Below, piece by piece: positions 58,980 through 64,000 of a DNA stretch of 64,000 nucleotides. The translations under genes were made by a program, and so were the position numbers. Each line of letters begins with the position of its first letter. Positions within the stretch are counted from its first letter, which is position 1. Origin of the DNA: Serinibacter salmoneus (GTDB lineage: Bacteria > Actinomycetota > Actinomycetes > Actinomycetales > Beutenbergiaceae); NCBI RefSeq assembly GCF_002563925.1, contig NZ_PDJD01000001.1, positions 310,001-374,000 on the forward strand. The letters run 5' to 3'. The notes beneath the pieces were generated by a model. The model did not search any database and was not told the DNA's origin. It saw nothing but the letters and a program-made list of their open reading frames with translations.

Positions 58980-60341
58980 ATGCACCTGGACCCGCGCCCG
59001 AGCAGCGTCGCCGCGCGACGCACGTTCCTCGACGGTGCCTTCCGCCCCGCCACGGTGCGGATCCAGGATGGGCTGATCACCGCCGTCGAGCCGTTCGATG
59101 AGCGCGCCGACGTGGTCGTCCCCGCCGAGGCCACCCTGCTGCCGGGCCTCGTGGACTCCCACGTGCACCTGAACGAACCCGGCCGCACCGCCTGGGAGGG
59201 GTTCGCCACCGGGACGGCCGCCGCCGCGGCAGGCGGCGTGACCACCGTGGTGGAGATGCCGCTGAACTCCCTCCCGGTGACCACCACCCCGCAGGCGCTC
59301 GCCGCCAAGCGGAAGGTCACCGCCGGCAAGCTGGCGGTCGACATCGCCTACTGGGGCGGCGCCGTACCGGAGAACCTCGGCCACCTCGCCGAACTCCTGG
59401 CGGCCGGAACGGTCGGCGTGAAGTGCTTCCTCGCGCCCAGCGGGATCGAGGAGTTCGGCCACCTGGATGACGCCCAGCTCCACGCCGCGCTCGCCGAACT
59501 CGCGGTGGTGGACGGGCTGCTGATCGTCCACGCCGAGGACCCCGCGCACCTCGCGCCCCCCGGCCCGCTCGGCACCCACTACGCGGCGTTCCTGGACTCC
59601 CGGCCACCCGCGAGCGAGGCCGTCGCGATCGCTCGCGTCATCGAGGCGGCGCGCGCCACCGGCGCCCGCGCGCACATCGTGCACGTCTCCGACGGTGCGA
59701 GCCTCCCGCTGGTCCGCCAGGCCAAGGCCGACGGCGTGCGCCTGAGCGTGGAGACCTGCCCGCACTACCTGACTCTGACCGCCGAGACCGTGCCCGACGG
59801 CGCCGCCTCCCACAAGTGCTGCCCACCCATCCGCGGTGCCGCCAACCAGGAGCTGCTCTGGGCCGGCGTGCTGGACGGCACCATCGACGCGATCGTCTCG
59901 GACCACTCACCCTCCACACCCGAGCTGAAGGAGACCGGCGACGGCGACTTCGGCCTGGCCTGGGGCGGCATCGCGGGCGTGCAGACCGGCCTGATCGCGG
60001 TCTGGACCGAGGCAAGGCGCCGCGGCATCGGCCTCGAGAGGATCCTGCCGCTGATGACCACCGGCCCGGCACGGGTGGCCGGGCTCGGCTCCCGCGGCAC
60101 CATCGCGCCGCAGGAGCCCGCCCACCTGGTGGTCTTCGCCCCGGACTCCCACACCCAGATCCGCCCGGAGACCCTGCAGTACCGCAACACGATCAGCCCG
60201 TGGCTGCACCGCACCCTGACCGGGGCCGTGGCCGCCACCTACGTGCACGGCGACCTGACCTTCACCGCGGGTCACGCGATCCTGCGCCGCGGTGGCCGTG
60301 AGATCCTGCCCGCACCCGCCCCAGCGAAGGAGCCGGCATGA
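58980..60341 (+). CDS. allB: Allantoinase
   Basis: 453-residue amidohydrolase that opens allantoin to allantoate, the step following the hpxO pathway. Metal-binding features are complete: LVDSHVHLNEPG (first two His), GVKCFLAPSG with the carboxylated Lys, LLIVHAED, ARAHIVHVSDG, and AIVSDHSPSTPELKETGDGDF with the catalytic Asp. ETCPHYLTLTAE and HKCCPPIRG contact substrate. Leaderless ATG (6 nt after TAGCGT). It overlaps the next gene by 4 nt, beginning a three-gene catabolic operon. Confidence 0.95.
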   Translation: MHLDPRPSSVAARRTFLDGAFRPATVRIQDGLITAVEPFDERADVVVPAEATLLPGLVDSHVHLNEPGRTAWEGFATGTAAAAAGGVTTVVEMPLNSLPVTTTPQALAAKRKVTAGKLAVDIAYWGGAVPENLGHLAELLAAGTVGVKCFLAPSGIEEFGHLDDAQLHAALAELAVVDGLLIVHAEDPAHLAPPGPLGTHYAAFLDSRPPASEAVAIARVIEAARATGARAHIVHVSDGASLPLVRQAKADGVRLSVETCPHYLTLTAETVPDGAASHKCCPPIRGAANQELLWAGVLDGTIDAIVSDHSPSTPELKETGDGDFGLAWGGIAGVQTGLIAVWTEARRRGIGLERILPLMTTGPARVAGLGSRGTIAPQEPAHLVVFAPDSHTQIRPETLQYRNTISPWLHRTLTGAVAATYVHGDLTFTAGHAILRRGGREILPAPAPAKEPA

Positions 60342-61513
60342 GCGTCCTGCAGCGCCTGAGCCCCATCCCGGACGACCCGGCCGCACTCGCCCAGGTCCCC
60401 GGTGACCACTACCTGCCCGCCACCCCCGCCACGGTGCGGTGGGGGAGACTGCCCTGCGCCGTCGACCGGCCCGTGCTGCACATCGCCGACGGCGAGAGCG
60501 TCACCATCGACACGGTCAGCCACGAGGGCATCCTGGAGGACCAGGGCAAGGACCCGCTCGCGTACTTCACCGCCCAGGGGGTCGCGCCCGAGGCCGTGCT
60601 GGGCGACGCCGTCGAGATCGCCGCCACCATGGCCCGCGATCCCGAGCGCGACGGCCCCCACGTGGTCACCGGCCCGATCCACGTGGCCGGAGCCGCGGCC
60701 GGCGACCTGCTGTGCCTGACCGTCGAGCGGCTGGAACGCCGGGTGCCCTACGGCGTCATCTCCAACCGGCACGGCAAGGGCGCCCTGGTCGGCGAACTCC
60801 CGCGCGGCGCGGGGAACGTGAGCGTGTTCACCCCCGTGAAGGACGGGGCCGGGGCGCTGCCGGTGCACGACGGCGAGGATCGCCTCGTGCGGTTCGGCCT
60901 CGCCGAGTTCCTGGGAACCATGGGCGTGGCCGTCGCGGGTGAGGAGCACCCACACTCGGTGCCGCCCGGGGCGCACGGCGGGAACATCGACATCAACCTG
61001 CTCACCGAGGGCGCCCGGCTCTACCTCCCCGTGCAGGTGGCCGGGGCGCTGGCCTACGTGGGGGACCCACACTTCGCGCAGGGCGACGGCGAGGTGGCGC
61101 TGACCGCGCTGGAAGCGCCGCTGCGGGCCACGGTCCGGTTCGAGGTGGTGCCGCGCGAGCGGGCGCTCGCGGAGTTCGGGGAGGTGGCCGGGCCCATGGT
61201 GCGCACGGAGGAGTACCTCGTGCCCACCGGGATGGACCCGGACCTGAACGTGGCGATGCGCCGGTGCGTGCGCGCCGCGCTGGAGTTGATCACTGCCCGG
61301 TGGGGGATGGAGGAGCACCTCGCCTACGCCTACCTCTCCGCAGCCACGGACTTCGACATCTCCCAGGTGGTCGACATCACCTGCGGGGTGCACGCCCGGA
61401 TCCGGGAGGCGGACTTCGCGGGAGTCACGAGGACAAGCGACACCGCGAGCACAGGCGCCACCGCCAGCACAGGCGACACCGCGAGCACAGACACCAACGG
61501 GGAGCCGGCATGA
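60338..61513 (+). CDS. Acetamidase/formamidase family protein
   Basis: 391-residue amidase of the FmdA_AmdA family (HGKGALVGELP, DGEDRLVRFGLAEFLGTMGVAVAGEEHPHSVPPGAHGGNIDINLLTEGARLYLPVQVAGALAYVGDPHFAQGDGEV). Members release ammonia from short amides, mainly formamide, which can arise in nucleobase breakdown. It overlaps allantoinase by 4 nt. The C-terminus carries an imperfect Thr/Ser-rich tail (SDTASTGATASTGDTAST) produced by an 18-bp tandem repeat; the tail is not part of the family fold and may be a recent expansion. Confidence 0.88.
   Translation: MSVLQRLSPIPDDPAALAQVPGDHYLPATPATVRWGRLPCAVDRPVLHIADGESVTIDTVSHEGILEDQGKDPLAYFTAQGVAPEAVLGDAVEIAATMARDPERDGPHVVTGPIHVAGAAAGDLLCLTVERLERRVPYGVISNRHGKGALVGELPRGAGNVSVFTPVKDGAGALPVHDGEDRLVRFGLAEFLGTMGVAVAGEEHPHSVPPGAHGGNIDINLLTEGARLYLPVQVAGALAYVGDPHFAQGDGEVALTALEAPLRATVRFEVVPRERALAEFGEVAGPMVRTEEYLVPTGMDPDLNVAMRRCVRAALELITARWGMEEHLAYAYLSAATDFDISQVVDITCGVHARIREADFAGVTRTSDTASTGATASTGDTASTDTNGEPA
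61437..61490. repeat. 18-bp tandem repeat, 3 copies, coding
   Basis: Units at 61437, 61455 and 61473 (GCGACACCGCGAGCACAG, the middle one with two changes) inside the formamidase-like gene. They encode DTAST/GATAST/GDTAST, an in-frame length polymorphism. Confidence 0.8.
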
Positions 61514-63126
61514 CCGCCACGGACGCACGTTCGCTGTTCCCACCCGAGGCGCCCGAGGCGCTCCTCGACGCGTTCGTGGACTACGAACGCGCGATCGGGG
61601 AGAACGACCTCGACGCCCTGGACGACTACTTCGCGCCCGGTGAACGGACCATGCGCGGCGACGCCGGCGGCCTGCTCGTGGGGCACGCCGCGATCCACGA
61701 CTTCCGCGGCACCCGCGGCGGGGTCCCGGCCCGCACCATCGAGCGGGTGGAGTACCGCGAGCTGGCTCCGGGTGTGGTGCTGCTGCTGTCGGTCTCCCGC
61801 TACTGCGTGGGCGGCACCGGGTTGCAGACCCAGGTGTGGCAGGAGATCGAGGGCCGCTGGCTCATCACCGCCGCGCACGTCACCCCGCGGGCCACCGCCC
61901 TGAACCGCACGATCTGGCGCACCGTGGGCGACCCGCTGTTCCAGGGGGCGTGGGAGGGGCCGCTCGCGGGTCTGACCGTCGCGGTGAAGGACCTGTTCGC
62001 GGTCAAGGGGTACCGGATCGGGGCGGGCAACCCCACCTACCTGGAGGCGGCGCGCCCGGAGAAGGTGAGCGCACCCGCCGTCGCGGACCTGCTGGCCGGC
62101 GGGGCCTCGCTGCGGGGGATCGCCCGCACCGACGAGTTCGCCTACTCCGTGGCCGGGGACAACGCGCACTACGGCACACCACCGAACGCCGCCCTGCCCG
62201 GCGCCCTGCCGGGTGGGTCCTCCAATGGGGCCGCCAGCGCCGTCGCGACGGGCCAGGCGGAGATCGGCCTGGCGACCGACACCGCCGGCTCCGTACGGGT
62301 GCCCGCCTCCTACCAGGGGCTGTGGGGGCTGCGGACCACACACAACCTCGTGCCCCGGCAGGGCCTGCTGCCGCTGGCGCAGAGCTTCGACACCGTCGGC
62401 TGGCTCACCCGCGACGGCGCCACCATGCAGCGGGTGGTGGACTGGTGCCTCAGCTACGACGGCTCGGAGTCCACCGAGAGCGTGCTCGGCGCCTCCGGCA
62501 GCGACCTGCCGTGGCGCTTCGCGGTGCCGCGTGAGGTGCTCGCGATGCTCGAACCCGCCACGCGCGAGGCCTTCGAGGCGGCGCTGGGCCGGTTGGCGCA
62601 GGTAGCGGACACGGCCGGTGCGCCGGAGATCACCGAGGTGGACCTCGGGGACCTCGCCGCGATCCACGCCGAGTTCCGCACCGTGCAGGGCGCGGAGGCG
62701 TGGCGCAACAACGGCGACTGGCTGCGCGAGCACCCCGGCGCGCTCGGCCCGGCGGTGGCGCAGCGGTTCCGCGAGGCCTCCCAGGTCACGGCGGCGCAGG
62801 AGTCCGCGGCGCGCGGCGCCCTGGAGCCTGTGCGGCGCCACGTGGAGTCCCTGGTGGCCGAGTCGGTGTTGCTGCTGCCGACGGTGCCCGGACCCGCGCC
62901 CATGCGCACCGCGACCGGGGAGCGTGTGGACGCCGTGCGCACCGCCACGCTGCGGATGACGACGCCGGCCGCGGTCGCCGGGCTCCCGGCGCTCTCGGTG
63001 CCGCTGCTCACGGTGCCCTCGAGTCTCGGTCCCGCGCCGGTGGGGCTCTGCCTGATCTCTCGCGCCGACACCGACATCGCGCTGGTGCGCCTGGCCCGCC
63101 GCCTGGAGGCCGCGCTCAGGGCGTAG
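61510..63126 (+). CDS. AtzH-like domain fused to amidase-signature enzyme
   Basis: 538-residue fusion. Residues 1-125 are an AtzH/DUF3225 (SnoaL-like) domain (FVDYERAIGENDLDALDDYFAPGERTMRGDAGGLLVGHAAIHDFRGTRGG...VWQEIEGRWLITAAHVT). Residues 130-538 are an amidase-signature domain with the complete Ser-cisSer-Lys triad: Lys in LTVAVKDLFAVKG, Ser in PGGSSNGAASAVATG and Ser in ATDTAGSVRVPASY. AtzH-linked amidases belong to the biuret/allophanate branch of the cyanuric-acid pathway; here, after allantoinase and the formamidase-like gene, it may handle a ureido or carbamoyl intermediate. It overlaps the upstream gene by 4 nt (ATGA). Confidence 0.88.
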   Translation: MTATDARSLFPPEAPEALLDAFVDYERAIGENDLDALDDYFAPGERTMRGDAGGLLVGHAAIHDFRGTRGGVPARTIERVEYRELAPGVVLLLSVSRYCVGGTGLQTQVWQEIEGRWLITAAHVTPRATALNRTIWRTVGDPLFQGAWEGPLAGLTVAVKDLFAVKGYRIGAGNPTYLEAARPEKVSAPAVADLLAGGASLRGIARTDEFAYSVAGDNAHYGTPPNAALPGALPGGSSNGAASAVATGQAEIGLATDTAGSVRVPASYQGLWGLRTTHNLVPRQGLLPLAQSFDTVGWLTRDGATMQRVVDWCLSYDGSESTESVLGASGSDLPWRFAVPREVLAMLEPATREAFEAALGRLAQVADTAGAPEITEVDLGDLAAIHAEFRTVQGAEAWRNNGDWLREHPGALGPAVAQRFREASQVTAAQESAARGALEPVRRHVESLVAESVLLLPTVPGPAPMRTATGERVDAVRTATLRMTTPAAVAGLPALSVPLLTVPSSLGPAPVGLCLISRADTDIALVRLARRLEAALRA

Positions 63127-63166
63127 CCGTTGGTCAGTGGGTCTTGATCGGCAGACCCTGCAGGGG

Positions 63167-63197
63167 TTGACTCTGACACTGTGTCAGGCCGTGAAGT
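63167..63197 (+). promoter_or_regulatory. MerR-type promoter with 19-bp spacer and operator dyad
   Basis: TTGACT (63167-63172) and TGAAGT (63192-63197) are 19 bp apart, the stretched spacing characteristic of MerR-activated promoters. The spacer contains the perfect palindrome CTGACACTGTGTCAG (63173-63187). The ATG of the MerR-family gene at 63207 follows, so the regulator likely controls itself. Confidence 0.8.
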
Positions 63198-63206
63198 GGT
63201 CCCACC

Positions 63207-64000
63207 ATGTTGAGTATCGGAGACTTCGCCCGCCTCGTCGGGGTATCGGTGCGGATGCTGAGGCACTACGACAGCCTCGGGATCCTCACCCCCGCGCGGG
63301 TGGACGAGTGGACCGGCTACCGCTACTACGCCGCCAGTCAGGTCACTCGCGCCAACCGACTCGTCGCGCTGCGCGAGCTCGGGTTCGGGCTCGAGGAGGT
63401 CGGCACGCTCCTGGACGCGCCCTCGGGCACCGTGCGGGCGCTGCTGATTCGCCGGCGGCAGGAGTTGCGTGCGCAGGTCGACGCGGACACCCGCCGGCTC
63501 TCCCACGTGGAGGCGAGGCTCCGACTGATCGAGAAGGGCACCACCATGACCGAGTACACCGAGGCATCCCTGCCGGCGCTCACGCTGACGGGACGGCAAC
63601 TGACCACCGCGGCGATGAGCGCCGTCGAGCAGGAGATCGGGCCCCTGTTCGACCGTGTCAACGGCGCCATCCGTGAGGCCGGCGTCACTCTCACCGGGCC
63701 GGGCGTCGCGACCTACGACGCCTCCAGCGAGGCCGGGATGGTCGTGACGGTCGGGGAGCAGGTCGGCAGCGCCGAGGTCCCCGGGCTCGAGCGCATCGAG
63801 GTCCCGGGCGTCGAGCGGGCACTGATCACTCGCCTGGAGGGCGCGGACCTCACCGGGATCCAGTCCGCGTGGCAGTCGCTGGTCCAGGAGGCGGAACGAC
63901 GTGGCCTCACCCTCGCGGGTCCCGGCCGTGAGGTCTACGTCGAGACCCCGTTCGATGGGCCCGAGGCCACGGGGTGGGTCGTCGACCTGCAGCAACCCGT
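63207..64000 (+). CDS. MerR-family transcriptional activator, truncated at window end
   Basis: The first 264 codons of a regulator that continues past the window. Residues 1-75 form the MerR winged helix (SIGDFARLVGVSVRMLRHYDSLGILTPARVDEWTGYRYYAASQVTRANRLVALRELGFGLEEVG), followed by the dimerisation coiled coil (LLIRRRQELRAQVDADTRRLSHVEARLRLIEKG) and a GyrI-like ligand-binding domain (from about 120). This BltR/TipA-like layout usually senses drugs or other small molecules. The palindromic operator upstream argues for autoregulation; other targets must lie outside the window. Confidence 0.88.
   Translation, partial: MLSIGDFARLVGVSVRMLRHYDSLGILTPARVDEWTGYRYYAASQVTRANRLVALRELGFGLEEVGTLLDAPSGTVRALLIRRRQELRAQVDADTRRLSHVEARLRLIEKGTTMTEYTEASLPALTLTGRQLTTAAMSAVEQEIGPLFDRVNGAIREAGVTLTGPGVATYDASSEAGMVVTVGEQVGSAEVPGLERIEVPGVERALITRLEGADLTGIQSAWQSLVQEAERRGLTLAGPGREVYVETPFDGPEATGWVVDLQQP

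Overview
The window is high-GC DNA (roughly 70 percent by eye) with dense genes, many GTG starts, many apparently leaderless transcripts, LPXTG/sortase surface proteins, an Ada-AlkA fusion, a Pls/PosA-type synthetase and a MocR-YczE pair. This points to a Gram-positive actinobacterium, most likely of the Micrococcales; genus cannot be assigned from the sequence alone. No rRNA, tRNA, CRISPR, transposase or integrase was seen.

Region by region. 1-3.7 kb: a reactive-sulfur (persulfide) island under a CstR-type repressor: thioredoxin, CoA-disulfide reductase-rhodanese fusion, DUF2892 membrane protein, CstR, a small Cys-rich protein and a rhodanese lipoprotein, with three copies of an ATACCCC-N2-GGGGTAT-type operator. 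3.8-11.3 kb: glutaminase and a 2039-residue cell-wall-anchored amylopullulanase. 11.4-13.6 kb: alkylation repair (ogt, ada-alkA). 13.8-18.5 kb: SulP transporter, HipBA toxin-antitoxin pair, thymidine kinase, YczE. 18.5-25.7 kb: MocR regulator, ABC-2 exporter with a LolA-like lipoprotein-type partner, and a divergent two-component system. 25.8-32.6 kb: a sortase-assembled pilus operon (tip adhesin, major pilin, class C sortase). 32.6-38.8 kb: DUF2200, an ECF sigma/anti-sigma-like pair, small membrane proteins, TrxR-like flavoprotein, DUF1206, a 4'-phosphopantetheinyl transferase, XRE-cupin regulator. 38.9-45.5 kb: NAD synthetase, a ThrE-type exporter with an unusual mucin-like N-terminus, alpha/beta hydrolase. 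45.6-51 kb: a Pls/PosA-type membrane NRPS followed by an M1 aminopeptidase, which suggests synthesis and trimming of an isopeptide-linked poly(amino acid). 51-54.4 kb: DUF1540 protein, a Cys-Cys leader peptide before a short luciferase-like gene, Gfo/Idh/MocA oxidoreductase, ATP-dependent DNA ligase. 54.6-64 kb: purine-ring catabolism (permease, urate hydroxylase, OHCU decarboxylase-HIU hydrolase, allantoinase, formamidase-like, AtzH-amidase), ended by a truncated MerR gene with a textbook 19-bp-spacer promoter.

The most unusual features are non-coding. A 22-bp repeat (CTGCAGAAC...CTCGCGGTGC core) occurs 28 times in six strictly intergenic arrays, some arranged as long hairpins. A second, 61-62-bp palindromic element with CGCCGAGCG...CGCTCGGCG ends occurs four times in full, plus three half copies and one related perfect hairpin. 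Neither matches a repeat class I can name, and the two meet at 56.4 kb. Together with the sulfur-regulon operators, the candidate cysteine attenuator and the Pls-aminopeptidase pair, these are the parts most worth a second look.
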